A DNA stretch of 5,686 bases from Synergistaceae bacterium. Its GTDB lineage: Bacteria > Synergistota > Synergistia > Synergistales > Aminobacteriaceae. Where the stretch lies: contig JAFSLR010000021.1 of assembly GCA_017448375.1 (NCBI GenBank), forward strand, positions 1 to 5,686. Direction: 5' to 3'. The notes under the pieces were generated by a model. That model was given only the letters and a program-made list of their open reading frames with translations. It was not told the origin of the DNA and did no database searches. The position numbers were made by a program, and so were the translations under genes. Positions 1 to 5,686 of the stretch are shown piece by piece (the stretch's first letter is position 1; every line of letters starts with the position of its first letter).

Positions 1-2172
1 CACAAAGCACGTAATGAGGAGAAACGCTATCTTTCAGAACAGGCTAAAGCGGATTTAACTCTTCCTGTTGATATTCAGCTGGACTTCAAAACAGGCTTTG
101 AGAAACTTCCCGAATCTTGGACTAAGGCAAGCGATAAAGTACGTGAAGAGGCGAATGCTACTGTCAATGAACTTCAAGAACAATTCAGGGTTAAGGTAGC
201 CGCCGCTCTTGATTATGTCACACGGAAATTCCCCGAATTGGCAGACGCTATCAAAGACATGGGGACTGTCAGCAATTCCACTTTAAGGCAGATTACAGCG
301 GCTTTGCACGGTGATGAACAGGCATTTGAGGCTTTGCCGGAGCATTTAAGAAAGGTTACTGAACACATTAATGCTGTCGATTCGGGGCTCACTAGGCTCG
401 GCATTGATTTTTACGGCATTACTCAGAAATATAGAGAGTTCCGCAAAGAAGCCGAAAAACCTGCACAGAAAGATGAAAGCACTGTATTTCTTGAGGAGAT
501 GTCCGCAAGTATCAAGTCCATCATGGCCGATTTACCTGCTGAGATTGAACGTGCCAATAAGTTCTTAGGCGGTGCAAACGGTCAGCTTGCCGTTAATGTC
601 TCACTCTCTAAGGCTCAAAGCAAACTCGATAACTTTGTCAAAACTGCAAGTGAGAAATATGCGCTACCGAAAGAGATTGTTGGCAATGCTCTCTTTCAAC
701 AGCTGGAGAAATTAGCACAGGCAGGTAATAATACAGCTCAAGCTCTCATTAACGGCTGGAAAGGTGCGGGCGATTCTCTCGATACTTTCCTTGCCGATGC
801 TAAGGACGCTATTACATATCTTGAAGCCTCGCCGGATAAATTCTTGCCCTCTTTAAGGTCTCTTATGAATAACATTCAGAAGATTGACCCTCTCACAGGC
901 AAGGTTACAGAAGGTTTCAAGAAGGCTCATGCTGCTTTAGTGCAATGGAGCAAGACTACCTTTGACGGCCTCATGAACCGCATTTCTAAGTTAAGCAAAG
1001 CAGCCGAAAGAGGATTTATCAGCAAAAGAGCTGTCGAAAAAGAATTAGTGCGTGTCGCACCTGAAATTAAATTACAGGTTGTTAAGGATTTATATGCTGA
1101 CCGCGATAAATACGGCAGTGAAGCAAACTTTTTAGCTGTCGTTGCTAATGAGTTTTCGTCAAAGATTGAAGAAATAGCTGGGAAAACTGGCAATAAATTT
1201 TTGGCAGAAGAATATGCAGGTATGAGCGGGGTTGCTATAGGACGCTCCATCATTAGAGACGTTGAAAAGCAGTTAGGGGTCGGCCAGCAAGTAACCATTG
1301 ATGGCATAAAACAGCCTATCCAGAATTTAGAAACCGCCTTAAACAACCTTTCGCAGAATATCTCTAACGCCACTAACACCACTCAGCAAGGCAATCAACA
1401 GAGAAATGGCAATAATACTCAGCCTGAAGCAACAAATTATTCCGCCTCCATTGAACAGGCTCTTCAAGGTATTAATAACATTTCTTCAGGCGTTCAGGAG
1501 GTTACCACTGCTGTTAATAACGGCGTTAATTCTCTCATTTCTACCGTAGTCGGGGTCAGCAGTCCAACTAATACTGAAACTGCGAATTTTCAGGGAGTTA
1601 TTGACGCTCTCACCGATAACACATCGGCTTTAGGACGCGCAAGCGAGGCTGTTTTAAGTCTGGTTAATTTTTCTGGGAATACATCGCAGGGTGCTTTATA
1701 CAATCCTGATGACGACTATCACATGCTCGTTACTGATATTCAGAATGCCTTTGCTCCAGTCTCGCAGAATATTCAAAACCTTAGCGGGAACATTGACGCT
1801 CTCAGAATTTCTACTGAAGATAATATTGACGCTCTCTCTCAGTTCCAGTCTGCTTTAAGTTCTGAGACTGCAATTCCCGATTCTCAGAATCTCAGCTCAG
1901 CTTTTGCTCCTTTAACTGAGGCTGTGCAGAGTTTGTCTACGGTCATTAGTACTTTACAGGCTGCACAACAAGCTAATTCTTCGGCTATCGAGGAAGTCAT
2001 TTCCGCTGTCCGTTCCGTTGAAAATGCTATTAAATCCATGAATGCGGGCAACAATTACGACATTGACATTAACCAGCAAGGCTTTGTTATTGAGAAAAAA
2101 TCTGACGCTGATATGCTCGCTAGAAGTACTCTCAGTGCTTTGCGCTCTGGTATTGGAAACGGGGGGGTGTAG
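1..2172 (+). CDS. Tail tape-measure-like protein, C-terminal part (5' end outside window)
   Basis: The frame is open from the first base to the TAG at 2170-2172, giving at least 723 residues, so the gene starts to the left. The TTG at 238 is internal and has no ribosome binding site. Visible residues 1-440 are helical, rich in Lys, Glu and Ala, with phage-tail-like stretches such as LADAKDAITYLEASPDKFLP. About 448-474 is Asn/Gln-rich. About 475-680 is Ser/Thr/Asn/Gln-rich, very poor in Lys and Arg, and looks like amphipathic or coiled-coil helix with an internal duplication. The last 38 residues (YDIDINQQGFVIEKKSDAD, then an ALRSG segment) form a compact tail end of the kind I associate with tape-measure proteins. 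No cysteine and no clear membrane segment is visible. Tape-measure proteins set tail length inside the tube and are typically followed by distal-tail and hub genes, as here. The coding call is firm; the product is inferred from composition and position. Another long tail structural protein is possible. Confidence 0.7.
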   Translation, partial: HKARNEEKRYLSEQAKADLTLPVDIQLDFKTGFEKLPESWTKASDKVREEANATVNELQEQFRVKVAAALDYVTRKFPELADAIKDMGTVSNSTLRQITAALHGDEQAFEALPEHLRKVTEHINAVDSGLTRLGIDFYGITQKYREFRKEAEKPAQKDESTVFLEEMSASIKSIMADLPAEIERANKFLGGANGQLAVNVSLSKAQSKLDNFVKTASEKYALPKEIVGNALFQQLEKLAQAGNNTAQALINGWKGAGDSLDTFLADAKDAITYLEASPDKFLPSLRSLMNNIQKIDPLTGKVTEGFKKAHAALVQWSKTTFDGLMNRISKLSKAAERGFISKRAVEKELVRVAPEIKLQVVKDLYADRDKYGSEANFLAVVANEFSSKIEEIAGKTGNKFLAEEYAGMSGVAIGRSIIRDVEKQLGVGQQVTIDGIKQPIQNLETALNNLSQNISNATNTTQQGNQQRNGNNTQPEATNYSASIEQALQGINNISSGVQEVTTAVNNGVNSLISTVVGVSSPTNTETANFQGVIDALTDNTSALGRASEAVLSLVNFSGNTSQGALYNPDDDYHMLVTDIQNAFAPVSQNIQNLSGNIDALRISTEDNIDALSQFQSALSSETAIPDSQNLSSAFAPLTEAVQSLSTVISTLQAAQQANSSAIEEVISAVRSVENAIKSMNAGNNYDIDINQQGFVIEKKSDADMLARSTLSALRSGIGNGGV
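1342..1419 (+). other. Asn/Gln-rich low-complexity segment in the tape-measure-like protein
   Basis: Visible residues 448-473 are dominated by Asn, Gln, Thr and Ser (for example NATNTTQQGNQQRNGNNTQP). The segment separates the Lys/Glu-rich helical part from the Ser/Thr/Asn/Gln-rich, nearly Lys/Arg-free C-terminal third. It is probably a flexible linker between two structural parts; this is inferred from composition only. Confidence 0.7.
1744..1989 (+). repeat. Internal duplication in the C-terminal third of the tape-measure-like protein
   Basis: Two ungapped segments of about 31 residues align. One begins at visible residue 582 (NAFAPVSQNIQNLSGNIDAL) and the other at residue 633 (SAFAPLTEAVQSLSTVISTL), 51 residues later. 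AFAP is identical, and the following Q, L, S, I and L positions match in register. The match is at protein level and has diverged at DNA level. It suggests an old duplication of a helical segment, as expected where rod-like proteins change length by repeat gain or loss. Confidence 0.55.
2161..2167 (+). promoter_or_regulatory. Run of seven G: ribosome binding site and possible slippage site
   Basis: Seven G in a row lie three bases before the TAG that ends the first gene and seven bases before the ATG of the next. GGGGGTG could pair with the anti-Shine-Dalgarno CCUCC with one G-U wobble, at normal spacing, and no better site is present. The run is also the end of the upstream coding frame (GGG GGG GTG TAG). 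A -1 shift after the second GGG reads GGT GTA GTC ATG and enters the downstream frame without a stop. The ribosome-binding role is likely; slippage is only a possibility. Confidence 0.5.
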
Positions 2173-2174
2173 TC

Positions 2175-3203
2175 ATGGCCGATATTCTTTACAGATCGCA
2201 TTCTATCGAGAAAACTCAAGACGGCATTTCTGGCAGTCTCACAGTCTGGGAGGATTCGCCTGTCTCACCTTTTGATGTCGGGGATACTTTCAGCCCGATA
2301 ACCAGCGGTCCGGCTCTCACTGTTGAACGTGTCAGTATCAAAGATAACGTTCTCGGTGAATACAACGGCAAACTTTTACGGCAATGGGAAATAACCGTTG
2401 AGGGAAGCAATAACTCTTCCGGCTCGGCTCAAACTCACGTCAAATATAACTTCAACATTTCGGCGGGCGAAAAGTCCGGCACTATGGAAGTTACAAACAC
2501 AGGCGATAATCCTTCTATTACGCTTGATATTGGCGATACGTTTTCCGTTCCTGGCATTGGCGAGGTCTTTTGCTCTAACGTTAAGGGCAGTGATGAATAT
2601 GATTCTTCAGGCGTTCACACTTGGACGGTCGTTTATGAAGGCGCAAACAAAGCTGTCATTCAGGATACAGACACTAAATACACTCTCAATATTGAGAATA
2701 ATTCAGACGGTGTTACGGTTTATTCCGGCTCAAAAGAAACTACTTGCACGGGATCTGCTCCTACTATAGCTGTTAATATCGGTGATACTTTCTCTTTGCC
2801 TTACATCGGGACTGTTACCTGTACGCGCATTCAGACCAGCAACACGGACGCTAATACGTGGTCGGTTATCATTGAAGGGTCTCGCGGAGGGGCTTCAGGC
2901 GGGGGTGAAGGCGGTGGAGATTCTTCACTTCCTGAAACTGAAACCGTCATTACACGTGAGATTAACGGCTCAACTGTTCGTACTGTTGCGGGTAATTTTG
3001 TCGTTCTCAGGCGGTCGGTTACTCCTATCATCAAAAAGACAATCACCGTTTACACGTCCACTGTTGACGCTGTCGCTACTCTCGGTAATACTTATCAGGA
3101 AGAAGGCATTGCAATTAGTGAGAATATCAGCAGAGAGACTATCAAGAATAACGGCGTTATTACAGCTTCTTACTACAAGCATGTGATTGAGGTGGAATCG
3201 TGA
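2175..3203 (+). CDS. Triple-repeat tail/baseplate protein of unknown family
   Basis: The 342-residue protein starts at ATG 2175, two bases after the upstream stop and behind the G-rich site at 2161-2169. It has three parts. Residues 6-235 contain three degenerate repeats, each running from a Tyr through a GDTFS core (G36, G120, G203) to a Trp and a closing EG (W71, W150, W229). Residues 237-248 form a Gly-rich hinge. Residues 252-342 are a separate, probably beta-rich domain starting PETETVITREINGSTVRTVAG. There is no signal peptide and no membrane segment. The stop overlaps the next start by 4 bases, so the two genes are probably translationally coupled. Its place between a tape-measure-like gene and a baseplate hub is where distal-tail or initiator-complex proteins are often encoded, so I infer a structural role at the tail tip. 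I do not recognise the family, and the distal-tail idea is positional only. Confidence 0.6.
   Translation: MADILYRSHSIEKTQDGISGSLTVWEDSPVSPFDVGDTFSPITSGPALTVERVSIKDNVLGEYNGKLLRQWEITVEGSNNSSGSAQTHVKYNFNISAGEKSGTMEVTNTGDNPSITLDIGDTFSVPGIGEVFCSNVKGSDEYDSSGVHTWTVVYEGANKAVIQDTDTKYTLNIENNSDGVTVYSGSKETTCTGSAPTIAVNIGDTFSLPYIGTVTCTRIQTSNTDANTWSVIIEGSRGGASGGGEGGGDSSLPETETVITREINGSTVRTVAGNFVVLRRSVTPIIKKTITVYTSTVDAVATLGNTYQEEGIAISENISRETIKNNGVITASYYKHVIEVES
2190..2879 (+). repeat. Three degenerate tandem protein repeats (GDTFS-W-EG units)
   Basis: The units are residues 6-77, 91-156 and 169-235 of the 342-residue protein. The shared core is [VI]GDTFS, then in units 2 and 3 P-x-IG-x-V-x-C, then W-x-[IV]-x-x-EG. 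The cores start 84 and 83 residues apart. Units 2 and 3 are closest to each other; unit 1 has the longest stretch between core and Trp. Alternating polar and hydrophobic residues suggest small beta domains. DNA similarity is weak, so the duplication is old or the units diverged fast. Confidence 0.8.
2883..2927 (+). other. Glycine-rich hinge in the triple-repeat protein
   Basis: Residues 237-251 (RGGASGGGEGGGDSS) separate the three repeats from the C-terminal domain. The length and composition fit a flexible linker joining two independently folded parts, for instance a tail-bound part and an outward-facing part. Which side faces the tail cannot be told from sequence. Confidence 0.75.
3189..3195 (+). 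promoter_or_regulatory. Ribosome binding site for the hub gene
   Basis: GAGGTGG lies inside the end of the upstream gene, 4 bases before the GTG at 3200. The GTG overlaps the upstream TGA as GTGA. The site supports the GTG start over any later one and suggests that ribosomes finishing the upstream gene re-initiate here. Confidence 0.75.
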
Positions 3204-5554
3204 AGACGCTTAGCTTTAATCTTAACTCCTTAAAGAACGGCGGGAAAATTACAGCTTTCAATTATTCGCACAGCCTTAACGAATTAGCGGGGTCTTGGAG
3301 GGCTGATGTTGCGGGCGGAACTTTTGACGCTGGGGATGATATTAGCTTCGACAACGTCATGACTAACGGCATTATCTCTAAGGCTCGCAAGGATTCGTCC
3401 GGCTTATGGCACGTTGAAGGTTATGACGCGGGTATTAGGCTCATGCGCTCTCTGCCTGATATTGAGGACTTGCCGACAGGAGACGCAAAAACTGTTATTC
3501 AATATCTCGCTGATTTCTGCGGTATCTCTCTTAACATGACGGGCAACGGATTATCTGGCTTCAATGTCCGTACGCTCATTTCGGGGTCTACCTGTGCTGA
3601 GGCCGTATTAGAGCTTGCTATGTTAAGCGGGTATGTCGCTTTCATCAACAGCAGCGGTTATCTTTGTGTTCAATCACCGTCTGGAAGGCTCGCTCCTATC
3701 TATAATGATGTGATTGATGACTCAGGCTCAGATTTCGATTTGGACGGGTACGCAACACAAGCTACTATCATTCTCAGAAAAAGCAGCATTCAGGAACAAG
3801 AAGAAGGCACTGAACCTGAAGAATATTACACAGGCGAGACTCCGTCCACGAGTCCTGATACTGTAAGCTATTCAGGCTCATTCAGCGGTGGCTCATACTC
3901 CATGAAAATGCTTGAGCCTTTCGGCGTGATTTCAGAACTTGAAACTACTATCACCGAAAACGGCCTCACTATCACCACTGAAGAAGAGCATACTTACGAT
4001 TACAAGCACAAAACCATTTGGCGCGATAATCAGGAGTACGTTCTGTTTGCTTTCATTGAGACAGGTTACACTCTCACTAAAACTATTGAAGGTACTTATG
4101 CCACAGAAAACAGCGGTAATCTCACCTTCACGGAAGTTACTACTGAGACTATGACGCGGACGCTTTCACCTTTTGACGCTATCGGCGTTCCTAAAGACTG
4201 GCAGGGCGAACTTGATATGGTTGATACTGAGACCATTACGCGCTCTACTGTCAGAACTGGCGCACCTGCTCCAACTGAGAACATGCCAGCATATGCACCG
4301 CCTTTTGACTCGCAGATTGAACGCAAATATTCTCGCGGCCTCAGAGGGAAATATCTTGTCTGCAATGAAACCGAAAAACGTTATGAGGCTCGGCAGGTCG
4401 GGAAAATTTATCCCGTGAAAACAGCAAACGATGATGATGATAATCCTGTAGCATACTTTATAAAGGAGTTAGCTATTCCGACACATTCAATTCCGAAATG
4501 GGTCGAAGTCGATACTTACCGCACAATCTTTGAACAATACGACAGCAACGGCGATTGTGTAGTTTCTGTACGCTCGGAATACTGCGATGACGGCTCAAAA
4601 TGGCTCTCGGCTAATGCTCTTACTGATACAGGCGATGAGGATTTGAACGAATACCAGAAGGCTTACGCTAAATTCTCTCAAAATGCACATGGCCTTGAAG
4701 TCTCGTTAGGCTCTTCTGCTTTCACTTCGCCCTGGCATTTCATTGAACTTCAAGGACGCACTAAGAACACTACGGGCAATGATACTGATACAACAGGCTT
4801 AGGCAATATTGATGACTGGTACGAGAACGGCGAATACAAACAGTTAGATATTTGCCCGCACTATAATGAAACTACTCATACATGCAATATGGCCGGAGAG
4901 TCGCAAGAGAAAAACTGCGTTCAGGGTACAAGGGGAATGTATCTTTACTGGAAGAATTGCTCAAGAGCTTTAGAGGCTCTCAGGCTTGCAAGATTGAAGG
5001 AACAAAATCAGCTTGATACTCCTATCATCGGCACGGCTTCTATTTCAGGCACAACTTCAAATAGTCCGGCTGTCGGTTACAAGCGTGAGATTTTCGTTGA
5101 GGGCGATATTTCAGACGAACAGGCTCAAACTATCGCAAACACTATTGCTGCTAATATCCTTGCGGTTAAAGGCACTAAGGGATTACGCAAAACTGTTACG
5201 ATACCTTACAACGCTAACCTAGAATTGGACGGCAATATCGTTGAAGTCTCGCATGACTGGGAAAATCTAACTTCTACTGTTACATACAGGATAAACGGCA
5301 CTATACCTGATTTCCTCGTGGCTCAATCTGTTTCGGGCATTGCTGCTTTTGTCGCTGAACGTGAAACTTCAAGGCTCGGTGCTCCGAAATACGGCGTGGT
5401 TTCTGCTGTCAATGATAGCTTGCTGACCGTCAATCTCGGCAACAGCTCCGTTAAATGTACCACTAAGCTCAAGAATTTAAGCACAGGTGATACCGTTCTT
5501 GTTTCGTTCCCTTCAGGTAATAAATTCAGGGGTCAGATAATTGCTAGACTGTAA
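3200..5554 (+). CDS. Phage baseplate hub protein (gp27-like) with large insert and C-terminal OB-like domain
   Basis: The 784-residue protein starts with GTG, overlapping the previous stop by 4 bases. Residues 1-160 resemble the first half of tail hub proteins of the T4 gp27/Mu gp44 type. There is a beta segment around WRADVAGGTFDAGDDISF, then the DAKTVIQYLADFCGISL helix, and then AEAVLELAMLSGYVAFINSSGYLCV, a typical 'lookup helix plus Y-x-x-x-N-x-x-G-x-L' pattern. Residues about 626-725 look like the second half (EGDISDEQAQTIANTIAANI, then PYNANLELDGNIVEVSH). Residues about 727-784 resemble an OB-fold of the gpV/gp45 spike family. Between the halves, about 196-625 is a beta-rich, Thr/Glu-rich insert ending in a four-cysteine cluster (C552, C562, C573, C587). 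The hub closes the tail tube and anchors the puncturing tip. Gene order after a tape-measure-like gene supports this. Hub identity is recognised from pattern memory; the role of the insert is unknown. Confidence 0.75.
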   Translation: MKTLSFNLNSLKNGGKITAFNYSHSLNELAGSWRADVAGGTFDAGDDISFDNVMTNGIISKARKDSSGLWHVEGYDAGIRLMRSLPDIEDLPTGDAKTVIQYLADFCGISLNMTGNGLSGFNVRTLISGSTCAEAVLELAMLSGYVAFINSSGYLCVQSPSGRLAPIYNDVIDDSGSDFDLDGYATQATIILRKSSIQEQEEGTEPEEYYTGETPSTSPDTVSYSGSFSGGSYSMKMLEPFGVISELETTITENGLTITTEEEHTYDYKHKTIWRDNQEYVLFAFIETGYTLTKTIEGTYATENSGNLTFTEVTTETMTRTLSPFDAIGVPKDWQGELDMVDTETITRSTVRTGAPAPTENMPAYAPPFDSQIERKYSRGLRGKYLVCNETEKRYEARQVGKIYPVKTANDDDDNPVAYFIKELAIPTHSIPKWVEVDTYRTIFEQYDSNGDCVVSVRSEYCDDGSKWLSANALTDTGDEDLNEYQKAYAKFSQNAHGLEVSLGSSAFTSPWHFIELQGRTKNTTGNDTDTTGLGNIDDWYENGEYKQLDICPHYNETTHTCNMAGESQEKNCVQGTRGMYLYWKNCSRALEALRLARLKEQNQLDTPIIGTASISGTTSNSPAVGYKREIFVEGDISDEQAQTIANTIAANILAVKGTKGLRKTVTIPYNANLELDGNIVEVSHDWENLTSTVTYRINGTIPDFLVAQSVSGIAAFVAERETSRLGAPKYGVVSAVNDSLLTVNLGNSSVKCTTKLKNLSTGDTVLVSFPSGNKFRGQIIARL
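3785..5074 (+). other. Large insert between the two halves of the hub protein
   Basis: Residues about 196-625 do not look like hub core. They begin with an acidic linker (EQEEGTEPEEYYTGETPS) and continue as beta-rich sequence with many Thr and Glu (about 245-355). A Pro-rich turn follows (GAPAPTENMPAYAPPFD), then an Asp run at 411-414 encoded by four GAT (4430-4441). The insert ends with the four-cysteine segment. The boundaries are approximate and set by where hub-like patterns stop and resume. Confidence 0.5.
4853..4960 (+). other. Four-cysteine cluster in the hub insert (possible metal or Fe-S site)
   Basis: C552, C562, C573 and C587 follow the spacing C-x9-C-x10-C-x13-C, starting CPHYNETTHTC and ending near YLYWKNCSRALEAL. 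This is the densest cysteine group in the window. The first gene has none, and the hub has only scattered others. Four closely placed cysteines often bind Zn or an Fe-S cluster. The tail-tip protein gpL of phage lambda is known to carry an Fe-S cluster. Metal binding here is inference; paired disulfides are the alternative. Confidence 0.5.
5378..5551 (+). other. C-terminal OB-fold-like domain of the hub
   Basis: Residues 727-784 begin GAPKYGVVSAVNDSLLTVNL and continue to a LSTGDTVLVSFPSGNKFRGQI stretch. This short five-strand pattern, with G-x-V-x-x-V near the start and GD-x-V-x-V followed by a G-x-I end, is typical of OB domains in tail spike/hub proteins (T4 gp5 N-terminus, gpV/gp45). It may connect the hub to a central spike or tail-tip protein. 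The assignment is by pattern only. Confidence 0.55.
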
Positions 5555-5594
5555 GAATATTCATAAATTCACGTAAGTTAGGAGGTAAAAATTG
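5555..5594 (+). promoter_or_regulatory. AT-rich spacer with strong GGAGG ribosome binding site
   Basis: This is the only true intergenic gap in the window. It contains the 8-base palindrome GAATATTC (5555-5562) and an AGGAGGT site at 5580-5586. GGAGG (5581-5585) is 9 bases from the ATG at 5595 and 6 bases from an in-frame TTG at 5592. There is no GC-rich stem followed by a T run, so I see no terminator, and no convincing -35/-10 pair. The next gene is probably transcribed with the hub gene. Confidence 0.65.
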
Positions 5595-5686
5595 ATGAAA
5601 GATTTGTTTGTCGGGTCGCTCGGAAGAGCTAATAATCACGGCGGGTCAAGAATGTGTGCTATTCCTCATACTATAGGCGTTGAGCC
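5595..5686 (+). CDS. Unrecognised gene, N-terminal 30 codons only (runs off window)
   Basis: An open frame starts at ATG 5595 (MKDLFVGSLGRANNHGGSRM, then CAIPHTIGVE) and continues past the window end. A strong GGAGG site 9 bases upstream supports the start. An in-frame TTG immediately before the ATG would add one residue and has slightly closer spacing. There is no signal peptide, membrane segment or recognisable domain in what is visible. Its position after the hub gene makes a further tail-tip, baseplate or lysis-related protein plausible, but too little is present to assign a function. Confidence 0.75.
   Translation, partial: MKDLFVGSLGRANNHGGSRMCAIPHTIGVE

Noticed and set aside
238..240. 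TTG as the start of the first gene
   Set aside because: The same frame is open without a stop back to base 1 with protein-like composition, and no ribosome binding site precedes the TTG, so the gene begins outside the window.
927..1382. A 151-codon open frame on the - strand inside the first gene
   Set aside because: It lies wholly antisense to a strong coding frame, has no ribosome binding site I can see, and its translation has the Leu/Ser-rich look of a shadow frame.
2042..2275. A 77-codon + strand frame bridging the first two genes
   Set aside because: It overlaps both real genes in another frame, lacks a ribosome binding site, and its composition looks random. It would only matter as the product of a +1 slip on the G run.
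2782..3186. A 134-codon + strand frame inside the repeat-protein gene
   Set aside because: It is an out-of-frame shadow of the GC-rich-codon stretch, with Leu/Arg/Ser-rich translation and no start signal.
4538..4585. EF-hand or dockerin-like calcium loop (DSNGDCVVSVRSE) in the hub insert
   Set aside because: The first acidic positions fit, but the usual Gly at position 6 is Cys and position 12 is Ser, with Glu one place late. The stretch reads better as a beta hairpin.
5551..5580. Terminator or promoter in the spacer after the hub gene
   Set aside because: The only palindrome is AT-rich GAATATTC with no loop and no T run after it, and no -35/-10 pair at proper spacing is evident.

Overview
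The window reads as a piece of a caudovirus (tailed phage) or prophage tail-morphogenesis operon. All genes lie on the + strand and are tightly packed. There is no RNA gene, CRISPR array, insertion sequence or integration site. Canonical G-rich ribosome binding sites point to a bacterial host. Moderate GC, frequent pyrimidine-ending codons and a marked C|G codon-junction preference are visible, but I cannot name the host or phage genus from sequence alone.

Layout: (1) Bases 1-2172 hold the 3' part of a long gene whose start lies left of the window. It is a helical, cysteine-free protein of at least 723 residues, best read as the C-terminal part of a tail tape-measure protein. (2) After a 2-base gap, 2175-3203 encodes a 342-residue beta-rich protein. 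It is built from three degenerate repeats (core GDTFS ... W ... EG), a Gly-rich hinge and a separate C-terminal domain. I do not recognise the family, but its position suggests a distal-tail or baseplate component. (3) Overlapping it by 4 bases (GTGA), 3200-5554 encodes a 784-residue protein that looks like a gp27-type baseplate hub. The two halves of the hub are separated by an insert of about 430 residues carrying a four-cysteine cluster, and an OB-fold-like domain sits at the extreme C-terminus. (4) A 40-base AT-rich spacer ends in a strong GGAGG site and leads into a fourth gene, of which only about 30 codons are visible.

Together these would set tail length, cap the tail tube and form the hub that leads into the host-contacting tip. 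The tight spacing and overlap suggest one polycistronic unit with translational coupling.

The features most worth a second look are a run of seven G at the first gene junction, where a -1 shift would fuse the tape-measure-like protein in frame to the repeat protein; the unrecognised triple-repeat protein; and the cysteine cluster in the hub insert. I see no clear sign of a new defence or mobile system here. The functional assignments rest on architecture, motif memory and gene order, not on a database search.
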